Shown here piece after piece: positions 46,807-55,345 of a stretch of 64,000 nucleotides of DNA. Under the pieces are notes generated by a model. The model was not told the origin of the DNA, did not search any database, and saw only the letters and a program-made list of their open reading frames with translations. Location of the stretch: assembly GCF_000013365.1 (NCBI RefSeq), contig NC_007778.1, forward strand, positions 496,001-560,000. Direction: 5' to 3'. This DNA comes from Rhodopseudomonas palustris HaA2 (GTDB lineage Bacteria > Pseudomonadota > Alphaproteobacteria > Rhizobiales > Xanthobacteraceae). How positions within the stretch are numbered: position 1 is the stretch's first letter; each line of letters opens with the position of its first letter. A program made the translations under genes and the position numbers.

Positions 46807-47403
46807 CTATTCTTGGTCAACGAACCGACTATGCTTTGCCAAAGTGGGGATCAGAACCCCGTCCGCATAGCTGCAGCCAGTCGTCGAGACCGGCTTCTGC
46901 CCAGACTTCCGAGCCTCTTCCGGAGTATGTCCCTCCCCAGCTTCGAGCCGAGCCAGCAGCGGCGCATAACCTGGCTCCCATGCTCGCGCTCCGAGGAAAC
47001 TGGTCCGCAGGACCGTGAGAATAGACATGCCGGCGTAGTCGAGGTCGCCCCAGAATGCCGTTGCGATATCCATGCCGCCGTACAATGCCCTCTCGAACGC
47101 CTCGACCTCGGCCGCCCTCGATACGGCGTCCAGACAGTAGAAGGTTCGAGAGCCATTCGATTGCCGTATTCGCCCGGCCGTCCCCATGAAGCCGCCCGAA
47201 TAGATCAGGGCGGCGCCGACGTATGGAGAGGAACGCTGCGCCGCAAGTGCTCCTGCCGCGTCTCGCATGGCGCGCTCAAACGACGTCCTGTTTTCGATGA
47301 AGAGCATCCAGGAAAATGCTCCAGCGAAATAGACGTTCAGGTGGATCGGCTGGGTCGGGTAGGGGCACTCCTGCAGCCCGAACAGCGCCGCAATGAGGTC
47401 GGT
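46807..47403 (-). pseudogene. C-terminal (Toprim) remnant of a JetD/DUF2220 family protein
   Basis: About 198 residues match the C-terminal half of DUF2220, the family of JetD from the Wadjet plasmid-defence system. Visible are LFIENRTSFERAM with the Toprim Glu, IYSGGFMG, TAFWGDLDYAGMSILTVLR with the Toprim DxD pair, and the family ending GCSYADGVLIPTLAKHSRFV then DQE. The frame stays open beyond the first ATG (47307) for at least 32 codons (FGLQECPYPTQPIHLNVYF), which looks like homologous sequence, up to about 47403. There it meets the truncated methyltransferase on the other strand. The N-terminal half of a normal, roughly 380-residue protein is missing, and no jetA, jetB or jetC is present. 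Confidence 0.62.
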
Positions 47404-47409
47404 TCGAAG

Positions 47410-47970
47410 GTGTCCTGGTTTCAGGAGACGCCGGCGTCGTCGCTGGCCTTGATCGACGGGCTGCCGCTGACCGCGTCATCGCCGATCGTCGACATCGGCG
47501 GCGGTGCATCGCGGTTGGTCGATCACCTGCTTGCGCGCGACCATCGCGACATCACCGTGCTCGATCTGTCCGAGGCCGCGCTCGCTGCGGCCCGCGCCCG
47601 GCTCGGCGCGCACGCCGATCGCGTGCACTGGATCGTCGCCGACGTCACGACGTGGCGGCCGATGCGGCGCTACGCATTGTGGCACGACCGCGCGGCGTTT
47701 CACTTCCTCACCGAGCAGAGCCAGCGCGATGCTTATCGCGCGCGCCTGAACGACGCGCTCGAACCCGGCGGCCATGTCGTCATCGGCACCTTCGCGCCGG
47801 ACGGGCCGGAGCGTTGCAGCGGTCTGCCGGTGGTGCGCTACGACGCCGACGGGCTGCACCACGTGTTCGGGTCGGACTACGCGCTGATCGAGAGCCGGCT
47901 CGACAGCCACGCGACGCCGTGGGGCAGCGACCAGACATTTCAGTTCGTGACCTTGCGGCGAAGGATCTGA
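47410..47970 (+). pseudogene. Class I SAM-dependent methyltransferase lacking its N terminus
   Basis: Encodes VSWFQETPASSLALIDGL, then the SAM-binding motif I IVDIGGGASRLVDHLLA, the second strand DITVLDLSEAALAAARARL and later ALWHDRAAFHFLTEQSQRD and GGHVVIGTFAPDGPERCSGL. This is the family whose members normally begin some 20-25 residues earlier with a helix ending in EVSWFQ. The sequence before VSWFQ is unrelated and belongs to the opposite-strand JetD remnant, so the 5' end was lost at a rearrangement point near 47400. A GTG at 47410 with a GAGG site 10 bases before could still start a 186-residue protein, so a functional short form cannot be excluded. Confidence 0.65.
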
Positions 47971-48074
47971 TCGACCTCGCGGGCCGTTGCCGAAGAAGCC
48001 CGCCGGCATCGCCGACGGGCTTCCAGGGTCACCATCCCGACGACCATGATGGATGAACCGCTGCGGCGCGGCGA

Positions 48075-48176
48075 TCAGCCGAGCAGCGCGTAGGGCACCA
48101 GCGGGGCGAGCGTCATCAGCAGAGCGGCGCCGACCGCAGCCGTTTCCATTCCGTTCAACTTGCGAAACACCGACAT
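48075..48176 (-). CDS. Small membrane peptide, 33 residues
   Basis: Reads MSVFRKLNGMETAAVGAAL followed by LMTLAPLVPYALLG. The first ten residues are basic and polar; the rest is one hydrophobic helix with prolines near its end, so a single-span inner-membrane peptide is predicted. A GAGG site lies eight bases before the ATG at 48176. Too short for normal gene calling. It is divergent from the sigma gene at 48592 and alone in a gap of about 620 bp (47971-48591). Family not recognised, though small proteins of this build are common in the group. Confidence 0.55.
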   Translation of the reverse strand: MSVFRKLNGMETAAVGAALLMTLAPLVPYALLG

Positions 48177-48333
48177 GTTCGAACCTCGCGTTGGTTGTTA
48201 GTGCCCTGTTTACGAAGCGCGTCGCGGGCCGGATCACCGACGTCGCATCACAGCCGCGTGAGTTCGCGCGTGATCGATTTGCGCCGTCCGCGTGATGGCG
48301 TCGCACCGCCGTCGCATTTTTCAGCCGCCGCGG

Positions 48334-48360
48334 TGATCCGGATCGCGCGCCCGCACGTAT
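48334..48360 (+). promoter_or_regulatory. Candidate RpoE-dependent promoter of the sigma/ChrR operon
   Basis: TGATCC at 48334-48339 and ACGTAT at 48355-48360, with a 15-bp spacer. The -35 box equals the Rhodobacter RpoE consensus TGATCC; the -10 match is weaker. It lies about 230 bp upstream of the assigned start. Autoregulation is usual for this class. Confidence 0.4.
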
Positions 48361-48591
48361 CAGGAGGCAGATCCACCGTTTCCTTGTAGCGATCGCCGCG
48401 CCATGCATGCCCAGACCACCGATGCCGACAGTGCGCGTCACTACCTGCGTACTACTCGCGGCCAATTCGTCGCCGGCGCGACACAAGGCCCGCTGTGCCC
48501 GGCGCGATCTGACGCTAGGCTGCCGGGATCGGACGGGACCTCGCGCAACGTCGCTGTCGATGGTCGTTGGCCCGGGATTGGACTGCTCGTC

Positions 48592-49179
48592 ATGGATCAT
48601 CCGCGACGCAAGCCGCCTGCCGTTTCGCAGGATTTGTCCGACTGCATCGTTCGGATCGCCACCGATCACGACGAGGCCGCGTTCGACGTGTTGTTCAGGC
48701 ACTATGCGCCGCGGCTGAAATCCTACTTCACCAGGCGCGGCGGCGATCCGGCGATGGCGGAGGAGATCACCCAGGAGACCATGGTCTCGGTCTGGAAGAA
48801 CGCCGCGCAGTTCGACCCGGCCAAGGCCTCGGCGACGACCTGGATCTTCACCATCGCCCGCAATCTCGGCATCGACCGGCTGCGGCGGGCGAAGCGGCCG
48901 TCGTTCGACCCGCACGATCCGGCGTTCGTTCCCGACGAGGAGGACCCGCCGGACCGCCAGTTCGAGCGCGCCGAAGCGCAGCGCCGGGTGCGCGACGTGA
49001 TGAATACGCTGTCGTCCAACGAGAAGAGCGTTCTGATGTTGTCGTTCTACGAAAATCAATCGCACGGCGAGATCGCCCAACGGCTCGGCCTGCCGGTCGG
49101 GACGGTGAAGTCGCGGATCCGGCTGGCGTTCGGCAAGCTGCGCGCCGCGCTCGAGCCGCTGACGGGAGCCGGACGATGA
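48592..49179 (+). CDS. ECF sigma factor of the RpoE-ChrR type
   Basis: Sigma factor of 195 residues. Region 2 includes AFDVLFRHYAPRLKSYFTRR, AEEITQETMVSVWKNAAQFD and TWIFTIARNLGIDRLRR; region 4 has MLSFYENQSHGEIAQRLGLP then VGTVKSRIRLAFGKLRAAL. It is followed, with an ATGA overlap, by a ChrR-like zinc anti-sigma factor, which identifies the class. In Rhodobacter sphaeroides this pair controls the singlet-oxygen response, sensible in a phototroph. The start is uncertain: ATG at 48592 has no good ribosome site, and an in-frame ATG at 48403 would add 63 unconserved residues. Confidence 0.88.
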   Translation: MDHPRRKPPAVSQDLSDCIVRIATDHDEAAFDVLFRHYAPRLKSYFTRRGGDPAMAEEITQETMVSVWKNAAQFDPAKASATTWIFTIARNLGIDRLRRAKRPSFDPHDPAFVPDEEDPPDRQFERAEAQRRVRDVMNTLSSNEKSVLMLSFYENQSHGEIAQRLGLPVGTVKSRIRLAFGKLRAALEPLTGAGR

Positions 49180-49835
49180 CGGTGCGGCATCACATCGGCG
49201 ACGATCTGCTGCTGAGCTACGCGGCCGGCACGCTGGACGAAGCCTCGAGCCTGCTGGTCGCCACCCATCTCGCGCTGTGCCCGGCCTGCCGCGCCCGTGC
49301 GGCGGCGGCGGACGACCTCGGCGGCGCGCTGCTCGACGCCTTGCCGGCGGCGGAGTTGTCGCCCGGGCTGCACGACGCCGTGCTGGCGCGGCTCCGCGCC
49401 GAACCCCTGGCGGCGCCGGCGCCGGCGACGCCGCTGCGGCCGCGCTCCGAGATCGTGATTCCGGAGCCGCTGCGCAGCTATCTCGGCGGTGATTTCGAGA
49501 CACTGCGCTGGACCAAGCTCGCGCCTCGGGTACACCAGATCGCGATCGACCTTCCGAACTGCCGGCCGCGCGCGCGGCTGCTGCGGTTTCAGGCCGGCAC
49601 CCGGGTGCCGGCGCACAGTCATGCCGGCCGCGAACTGACGCTGGTGCTGAGCGGCAGCCTGTGTGACCGCGACGCGGTGCTGGCGCGCGGCGACGTCGCC
49701 GAGACCGACGAGCACACCGAGCATCAGCCCCACGCCGGGCCCGGCGACGACTGCATCTGCCTCGCCGTCACCGACGCGCCGCTGAGGTTCAAGGGCGTTT
49801 TGGCCCGGCTGCTGCAGCCCTGGTTCGGGATCTAG
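49176..49835 (+). CDS. ChrR-type zinc-binding anti-sigma factor with cupin domain
   Basis: Protein of 219 residues. The N-terminal zinc anti-sigma domain has DDLLLSYAAGTLDEASSLLV and the ligands His-31, Cys-35 and Cys-38 in THLALCPACRA, together with the N-terminal HHIGDD. The C-terminal half is a ChrR cupin: RFQAGTRVPAHSHAGRELTL, VLSGSLCDRD and GDVAETDEHTEHQPHAGPGD, where His residues bind a second metal. ChrR holds the sigma factor until singlet oxygen or organic peroxide triggers its release. Translation is coupled to the sigma gene by the ATGA overlap. Confidence 0.9.
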   Translation: MTVRHHIGDDLLLSYAAGTLDEASSLLVATHLALCPACRARAAAADDLGGALLDALPAAELSPGLHDAVLARLRAEPLAAPAPATPLRPRSEIVIPEPLRSYLGGDFETLRWTKLAPRVHQIAIDLPNCRPRARLLRFQAGTRVPAHSHAGRELTLVLSGSLCDRDAVLARGDVAETDEHTEHQPHAGPGDDCICLAVTDAPLRFKGVLARLLQPWFGI

Positions 49836-49922
49836 GCTTGGGTTCTGACTGAATCCAATTCTGCTCGAATCAGAGCCGGACCGCGGCGCTAGAGCAGCTC
49901 TGGTTTTGATGGAATCACCGAC

Positions 49923-50064
49923 GTCATCCTGAGGTGCCCGCTGGGCCGCGCCATGCGCGGCCCAGCGGGCCTCGAAGGATGAGCCGCAAGCGCCTTGGCC
50001 GCATCCTTCGAGGCTCGCTGCGCTCGCACCCCGGATCAAGTCCGGGGCAGGCTCTCAGGATGAC
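49923..50064. repeat. Palindromic element, GTCATCCTGAG family (copy 2)
   Basis: The termini GTCATCCTGAG (49923-49933) and CTCAGGATGAC (50054-50064) match those of 18849-18956 exactly. It contains a perfect 16-bp hairpin (49936-49951 with 49955-49970, loop CAT) and paired CCTCGAAGGATG / CATCCTTCGAGG arms. It fills the gap between the convergent ChrR and AI-2E genes. A short stretch before it (49840-49915) resembles a diverged hairpin with GGTTCTGA and GAATCA arms. Confidence 0.85.
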
Positions 50065-50114
50065 GACTCCGCACGCGCAAATGCCGCGTTGCTTCAATCA
50101 AGCGATGAAGCGCT

Positions 50115-51230
50115 CTAGGGCGCGTCGGCGCTCCGCACCTCGCCGCTGCTCGGCACGCCGCCGGTGGTCGCCTCGCCGGCGTTGGCGGCGTCCTCGCGCG
50201 ATGCGGAGTAGATGTCCCACACCGCGATGAACATCGCCGCGATCACCGGGCCGATGACGAAGCCGTTGAGGCCGAACACCTGCAGGCCGCCGAGCGTCGA
50301 GATCAGCACCACGTAGTCCGGCATCCTTGTGTCCTTGCCGACCAGCACCGGGCGCAGCACGTTGTCGACCATGCCGATCACCAGCGCCCCATAGGCGATC
50401 AGCAGGATGCCCTGCCACATCGACCCGGTCGCGATCAGATAAACCGCCACCGGCGCCCACACCAGGCCGGCGCCGACCGCCGGGAGCAGCGACACGAACG
50501 CCATCACCACCGCCCACAGCAGCGCGCCGCCGATGCCCAGAACATAGAACGCCAGCCCGCCGAGCGCGCCCTGGATCAGCGCGATCAGCATGTTGCCCTT
50601 CACCGTGGCGCGGATCACCACGGTGAATTTGTTCAGCAGCAGGTTCTGCTGATCGACCGACAGCGGCAGCCCGCGGCGGAGCCGGCCGGCGATCAGGTCG
50701 CCGTCGCGCAGCAGGAAGAACAGCAGATACAACATCACGAACAGGTTGACGGTGAAATCGACGGTGCTCTGGCCGATCGTCAGCGCCTGGCCGGCCAAAT
50801 ACTGGCTGCCGCGCATCAGCACCGAACTCAGCCGCTGCTGCAGTTCGGCGACGCTGCCGATGCCGAACCGCTCGAGCAGATCGTTGATCCAGCTCGGGGG
50901 CTGCTCGATGAAGTTCCGCAGGTTGTTGAGCAAAGCCAGATTGCCGGATTCGATCCTGGCGTAGAGGCCGGTGGCCTCCTTCGCCAGCGCAGTGCCGATC
51001 GCCGAGAACGGCAGCAGAACCAGCAGCACGATGACCGTCACCCCGACCACCGCGGCGAGGTTGCGGCGGAAGCCGAAGGCGCGGTTGAGCTGTCGATACA
51101 GCGGCGCGAACAGGATCGCGATCACTACGCCCCACAGCAACGCGCCGTAGAACGGCAGCAGGATCCAGACGAATGCGACCGAAGCGGCCGCCAGCAGAAA
51201 GATGAAGAACTTGTTGTCACCCGCGCGCAT
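50115..51230 (-). CDS. AI-2E family transporter-like membrane protein
   Basis: Integral membrane protein of 371 residues with about seven or eight helices. The family features are a paired start helix ([20 protein letters not shown]), a soluble central region ([25 protein letters not shown]), and the C-terminal signature [20 protein letters not shown] with [20 protein letters not shown]. This is the AI-2E (PerM/YdiK) family, named for autoinducer-2 export in E. coli TqsA; most members transport other or unknown substrates, some as Na+/H+ antiporters. There is no AI-2 gene nearby. It stands alone. Confidence 0.86.
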   Translation of the reverse strand: MRAGDNKFFIFLLAAASVAFVWILLPFYGALLWGVVIAILFAPLYRQLNRAFGFRRNLAAVVGVTVIVLLVLLPFSAIGTALAKEATGLYARIESGNLALLNNLRNFIEQPPSWINDLLERFGIGSVAELQQRLSSVLMRGSQYLAGQALTIGQSTVDFTVNLFVMLYLLFFLLRDGDLIAGRLRRGLPLSVDQQNLLLNKFTVVIRATVKGNMLIALIQGALGGLAFYVLGIGGALLWAVVMAFVSLLPAVGAGLVWAPVAVYLIATGSMWQGILLIAYGALVIGMVDNVLRPVLVGKDTRMPDYVVLISTLGGLQVFGLNGFVIGPVIAAMFIAVWDIYSASREDAANAGEATTGGVPSSGEVRSADAP

Positions 51231-51665
51231 TCAGAAATCCCCATTGCCGTCGCGGAAGCAAACGATCGGGGCGGCCGATGGCTCCCGCGCCGACCGCAGT
51301 CCCGCAAACGCGGCGTGTGTCGTACCGACCCCTGCAACTCTCCCGATCGCCGCACCCGTGTCGCGGCGTTCTTTCGTCGCAGGGTAAGACATTGGACGGC
51401 GCATGGAAATCCTCTGCCCCGCCGGGCGAAGGATGCCGATCCGCCGACCGATCACGACGCAAGCGAAGGCGGCGCATCGCTACGCGCGTCGCTCCGTAGT
51501 GATACGAGGACGATCGTTAACTATGCAACAAGTTCCGCGCCGCATTTTGTTGCCGAACACAGCCATGCTTCGGACCCGCTCCGAGGTGCCAGGCGGAGCG
51601 GCGGCCCTCTGCTTGCACATCACCACAGCACATCGCAGGCGCCCGAAACGGCAGGACGGTTTCCC
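51231..51665. other. Intergenic region between the AI-2E gene and the chemotaxis gene
   Basis: 435 bp shared by two divergent genes. It holds no convincing gene; an open frame that runs through it into the chemotaxis gene has no start site and poor codon pattern. No clear promoter box or palindrome was found. An AT-rich ATCGTTAACTATGCAAC segment near 51513 is a possible promoter area. Confidence 0.5.
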
Positions 51666-53360
51666 ATGCTCGCAAAATTCTCAATTCGTACCAAGATCAC
51701 GACGCTCGTCGCGGCTCTGTTGATCGCCATGTCGGGCCTGGGCGCGATCGGGCTGCTGAAAATGCAGGGGATCAACGCCGCCACGGTCGAGATCACCAGC
51801 AACTGGCTGCCGACCGTCATGACCCTCGGCGATATGCGGGCCGAAGTCATCAGCTATCGGATGAAGCTGCGAAATCACCTGCTGGAGACGAACGCCGGCC
51901 GCATGGCCGACATCGAAAAGCAGTTGGCCGACAACGAAGACAGGATCAAGAAGGCCCAGAATGGCTATGAGCCGCTGATCTCGTCTCCGGAGGAGCGGCA
52001 GATCTACGAAACATGGGTCAGCGAATGGGCGAAATACCGGGCCGTGGTCCCGAAGCTGCTGGAGCTGTCGCGCAACAGCCCTGAAGGACGGATCTCGGTC
52101 GAGGGTGTGGAGATGCTGTCGCGCACCTTCAATCCGATCGGTGAGCGTATGGACGAGGCGATGAACAAGGACCTCGCGTTCAACAACAAGGGCGCCCACC
52201 ATGCGAGCGAAACCGCCGCATCGACCTACAGCTCGGCCTTCTTCATCGTGGTGTCGATCCTCGGCGTGGCGATCGTGGTCGGCGTCATCGCCAGCGTGAT
52301 GGTGGTCCGCGACATCACATCGGGCATCGCCGCGATCATCAAGCCGATGCAGACGTTCGGCCAGGGCGATCTCTCCGCCGACGTGCCCTATCGCGGCGCG
52401 AGTACCGAAATCGGCGCGATGGCCGATGCGCTGCAGGTCTTCAAGGAAGCGCTGATCGCCAAGAAGGCGGCCGACGAAGCCGCGGCACATGAAGCCGAGG
52501 CGAAGATCGCCCGCGCCCAGCGCGTCGATACGGCGACCCGCAAATTCGAATCCGCGATCGGCCAGATCGTCGAGACGGTGTCGTCGGCGTCGACCGAGCT
52601 CGAAGCCTCGGCCAGCACGCTCACGGCCACTGCCGGCCACGCCCAGGAACTGACCACCGCGGTTGCGGCGGCGTCGGAGGAAGCCTCGACCAATGTGCAG
52701 TCGGTGGCCTCGGCGACCGAAGAGATGGCGTCGTCGGTCAACGAGATCAGCCGTCAGGTTCAGGAATCGGCGCGGATCGCCAATGATGCGGTCGATCAGG
52801 CGCGCAAGACCAACGACAGCGTCGGCATGCTGTCGGCGGCCGCGTCGCGGATCGGCGACGTCGTCGAACTGATCAACACCATCGCCGGCCAGACCAATCT
52901 GCTGGCGCTCAACGCCACGATCGAGGCGGCGCGTGCCGGCGAGGCGGGCCGCGGCTTCGCGGTGGTCGCGAGCGAAGTCAAGGCGCTCGCCGAGCAGACC
53001 GCCAAGGCGACCGGCGAGATCGGTCAGCAGATCTCCGGGATCCAGGCCGCGACCGATCAATCGGTGTCGGCCATCAAGGAGATCGGCATGACCATCGGCC
53101 GGATGTCGGAAATCGCCTCGACCATCGCCTCGGCGGTGGAAGAGCAGGGCGCCGCGACCCAGGAAATCTCGCGCAACGTGCAGCAGGCCGCGCAGGGCAC
53201 GCAGCAGGTCTCCGCCAACATCACCGACGTGCAGCGCGGCGCCAGCGAGACCGGTTCTGCGTCGTCGCAGGTCCTGTCCGCGGCGAAATCGCTGTCGCAG
53301 GACAGCAACCGGCTCAAGGAAGAAGTCGCCACCTTCCTGGAGACGGTGCGCGCGGCCTGA
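51666..53360 (+). CDS. Methyl-accepting chemotaxis protein
   Basis: Receptor of 564 residues. A transmembrane helix lies at about 10-32 ([21 protein letters not shown]), then a periplasmic 4-helix bundle sensor of about 150 residues ([39 protein letters not shown]), a second helix at about 190-213 and a HAMP region. The cytoplasmic coiled coil carries the highly conserved signalling tip [29 protein letters not shown], written here in two parts. It lacks a CheR-tether pentapeptide. The four-helix sensor class detects small molecules such as organic acids, but the ligand is unknown. It is not in a che operon. An AGGA site precedes the ATG. Confidence 0.93.
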   Translation: MLAKFSIRTKITTLVAALLIAMSGLGAIGLLKMQGINAATVEITSNWLPTVMTLGDMRAEVISYRMKLRNHLLETNAGRMADIEKQLADNEDRIKKAQNGYEPLISSPEERQIYETWVSEWAKYRAVVPKLLELSRNSPEGRISVEGVEMLSRTFNPIGERMDEAMNKDLAFNNKGAHHASETAASTYSSAFFIVVSILGVAIVVGVIASVMVVRDITSGIAAIIKPMQTFGQGDLSADVPYRGASTEIGAMADALQVFKEALIAKKAADEAAAHEAEAKIARAQRVDTATRKFESAIGQIVETVSSASTELEASASTLTATAGHAQELTTAVAAASEEASTNVQSVASATEEMASSVNEISRQVQESARIANDAVDQARKTNDSVGMLSAAASRIGDVVELINTIAGQTNLLALNATIEAARAGEAGRGFAVVASEVKALAEQTAKATGEIGQQISGIQAATDQSVSAIKEIGMTIGRMSEIASTIASAVEEQGAATQEISRNVQQAAQGTQQVSANITDVQRGASETGSASSQVLSAAKSLSQDSNRLKEEVATFLETVRAA

Positions 53361-53523
53361 GCCGCCGTCCCGCCGGCATGTGAATCGTCCAGACAGGACG
53401 CGTCGCGCGAAAACCTCGCGCGGCGTTTTGCCGTGAGCGGCCGACTCGGCTTGCTTTGATCCGGAGGATCGCCACTCTCTGTTCATGACGGCCGAGCTGC
53501 CGGTGCATTCGGAGAGACTTGCG

Positions 53524-54597
53524 ATGAGCGATGCCGTGGTCGACGACATCGTGGCGCTGCTGCCGCCGCTGCTGCGATCGATCGAGGCGCTGGACTTCGT
53601 CGCGCGCTATCTGCACCCGCCGGATTTCGGCGAGGTGATGCGGCTCGCCGGCGAGCCCGAGACGGAGCTGCGCGCCGCGCTGCCGCGGCTGGCGGCCTGG
53701 CCGGACACGTTCGCGCATCTGCGCGAGCCGCTGAAGCTCGCGGGCGATCATGTGGTCGCGGCGTTCGACGGGCTGCGCGCGGTCGACGGCGGCGACGGCG
53801 ACCTCGTCGCGGTGTTCCGGGCGCTGCGCCATCTACCGCAGGCGCTTGAGGCGCTGTATCCGCTGGCGGCGACGCTGCCGCCGCTGTCGGGGCTGTATCT
53901 CGACCCCGAGCTGCGCGCGGACGATGCCGTGCTCGCCCGGCTGGCGCAGCCGAAGCATCCCGACAGCGGCGTGTTCCACTTCGACAATGAGCCGGGCAGC
54001 CGCGGCGGGTTCTCGTTCTACGTGCCGGAGGACTACACGCCGGACCGCGCCTGGCCGCTGGTGGTGGCGCTGCATGGCGGCAGCGGCCACGGCCGGCTGT
54101 TCCTGTGGAGCTGGCTGCGCGACGCCCGCAGCCGCGGCGCCATCGTGGTGGCGCCGACCGCGATCGGGCGGACCTGGGCGCTGATGGGCGAGGACGCCGA
54201 CACGCCGAACCTCGCCCGCATCGTCGACTTCATCGGCTCGCGCTGGTCGGTCGATCCGCGGCGGCGGCTGGTCACCGGGCTGAGCGACGGCGGCACCTTC
54301 TGCTACGTCACCGGGCTGGAGCGCGAATCCCCCTTCACGCATCTGGCGCCGATCGCCGCGAGCTTCCATCCGCTGCTGGCCGGCATGGCCGATCCGGAGC
54401 GGCTGCGCGGGCTGCCGATCCAGATCGTGCATGGCCGGCACGACTGGATGTTCCCGGTCGAACTGGCGCGGCAGGCGCAACAGGCGCTATCCGCCGCCGG
54501 CGCCGATGTCGGCTATCGCGAGATCGACGATCTCAGCCACACTTATCCGCGCGAGATCAACGCGGCGTTGCTGGACTGGCTGGGTAAGGCGGACTGA
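53524..54597 (+). CDS. Alpha/beta-hydrolase (phospholipase/carboxylesterase-like)
   Basis: Protein of about 357 residues. The first 170 residues are an unrecognised helical part (VDDIVALLPPLLRSIEALDF, LREPLKLAGDHVVAAFDGLR). The C-terminal half is an alpha/beta hydrolase with oxyanion region LVVALHGGSGHGRLF, nucleophile VTGLSDGGTFCYV (GLSDG, Ser), acid IVHGRHDWMFPVE (Asp) and His in DDLSHTYPREI, so the triad is complete. It resembles the esterase/phospholipase family. The large N-terminal domain is the odd point. ATG at 53524 follows GGAGAGACTT; an upstream ATG (53485) would add 13 residues. It ends beside the convergent membrane gene. Confidence 0.85.
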   Translation: MSDAVVDDIVALLPPLLRSIEALDFVARYLHPPDFGEVMRLAGEPETELRAALPRLAAWPDTFAHLREPLKLAGDHVVAAFDGLRAVDGGDGDLVAVFRALRHLPQALEALYPLAATLPPLSGLYLDPELRADDAVLARLAQPKHPDSGVFHFDNEPGSRGGFSFYVPEDYTPDRAWPLVVALHGGSGHGRLFLWSWLRDARSRGAIVVAPTAIGRTWALMGEDADTPNLARIVDFIGSRWSVDPRRRLVTGLSDGGTFCYVTGLERESPFTHLAPIAASFHPLLAGMADPERLRGLPIQIVHGRHDWMFPVELARQAQQALSAAGADVGYREIDDLSHTYPREINAALLDWLGKAD

Positions 54598-54599
54598 GA

Positions 54600-55097
54600 C
54601 TACGCCCGGCGCAGCCGCAGCACGGTGGACTTCGCCAATTCGGTGGCCTCGCCGCGATCGGCATAGAGCGCCAGCAGCAGCAGCACGAAGCCGGCGTGAA
54701 ACAGCGCGGCGCCGACGCCGACATGCGCGATCTGCCAGATCACCACCGGCGCGGCGCACATCAATGCGGGCGCCAGCGTGTAGCCCAGCGTCAAGGTGGG
54801 CGACGTAGGGTAGCCGAGACGCCACACCGCGGCGCCGAGCGCGGCCAGCGCCAGCAGCGCCTTCACCCCGGCCATGAAGCGCAGCAGCATCACCAGTTCG
54901 GGGTCGGCCTGCTGAGCAGTAAGGCTGGTCGCATCGGACAATGTCGCCACCAGTGCGGCGATGATCGCGGCGGCAGCGACGATCAGCGCCACGGCGCGAC
55001 GCGAGGTCGCGCCGTGCATGCGATGCGTCGCAGCGGCGGATGCCGGCAAGGCTGGTTTTGGAAAGGCTGATTTTGGCAAGGCTGAAGCGTCGGTCAT
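54600..55097 (-). CDS. Hypothetical membrane protein, four predicted spans
   Basis: Protein of 165 residues. The N terminus is Ala/Pro-rich (MTDASALPKSAFPKPALPAS). Four hydrophobic helices follow: AVALIVAAAAIIAALVATL, VKALLALAALGAAVWRLGY, TLGYTLAPALMCAAPVVIW and FHAGFVLLLLALYADR. No catalytic motif, no Cys pair and no transporter signature is visible. Function unknown. The stop lies two bases after the stop of the convergent hydrolase gene (gap 54598-54599). The ATG at 55097 is the start that fits the hydrophobic pattern. Confidence 0.75.
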   Translation of the reverse strand: MTDASALPKSAFPKPALPASAAATHRMHGATSRRAVALIVAAAAIIAALVATLSDATSLTAQQADPELVMLLRFMAGVKALLALAALGAAVWRLGYPTSPTLTLGYTLAPALMCAAPVVIWQIAHVGVGAALFHAGFVLLLLALYADRGEATELAKSTVLRLRRA

Positions 55098-55186
55098 GGT
55101 CCGGCTCCTTGCGGCAAGTAGCACAGCATCAGAAGCCTAGCGCGCAGCGGTCGCGGCGACAAATCACGTTCGTCACCCAATCCGAG

Positions 55187-55287
55187 GTCATCGCCCGGCT
55201 CGTCCGGGCGACCCAGTATCGCAGAGCGTCGGCGGTTCACCACAAGCGCTCTGCAATACGGGGCCCTCCGCCTGCGCGGAGGGTGAC
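55187..55287. repeat. Palindromic element with GTCATCGCCCG start
   Basis: It begins GTCATCGCCCGGCTCGTCC and ends CCGCCTGCGCGGAGGGTGACG. Internal arms are GCCCGG / CCGGGC and CCCTCCGC / GCGGAGGG. It is related in design, not sequence, to the other palindromes. It lies upstream of the membrane gene at 54600-55097 and downstream of lrgB. Confidence 0.6.
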
Positions 55288-55345
55288 GGCCGAGAGTCGG
55301 GGCGACCGCTTTGTCACAAGGCGCGGGCGCCAGGCGGCGGACGAC

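Noticed and set aside
46813-47400. N-terminal extension of the methyltransferase frame
   Set aside because: The sequence before VSWFQ has no similarity to the methyltransferase family; it is the opposite strand of the JetD remnant.
48403-48591. 63-residue N-terminal extension of the RpoE-like sigma factor
   Set aside because: Composition is unlike sigma-factor N termini and there is no ribosome site; kept only as an alternative start.
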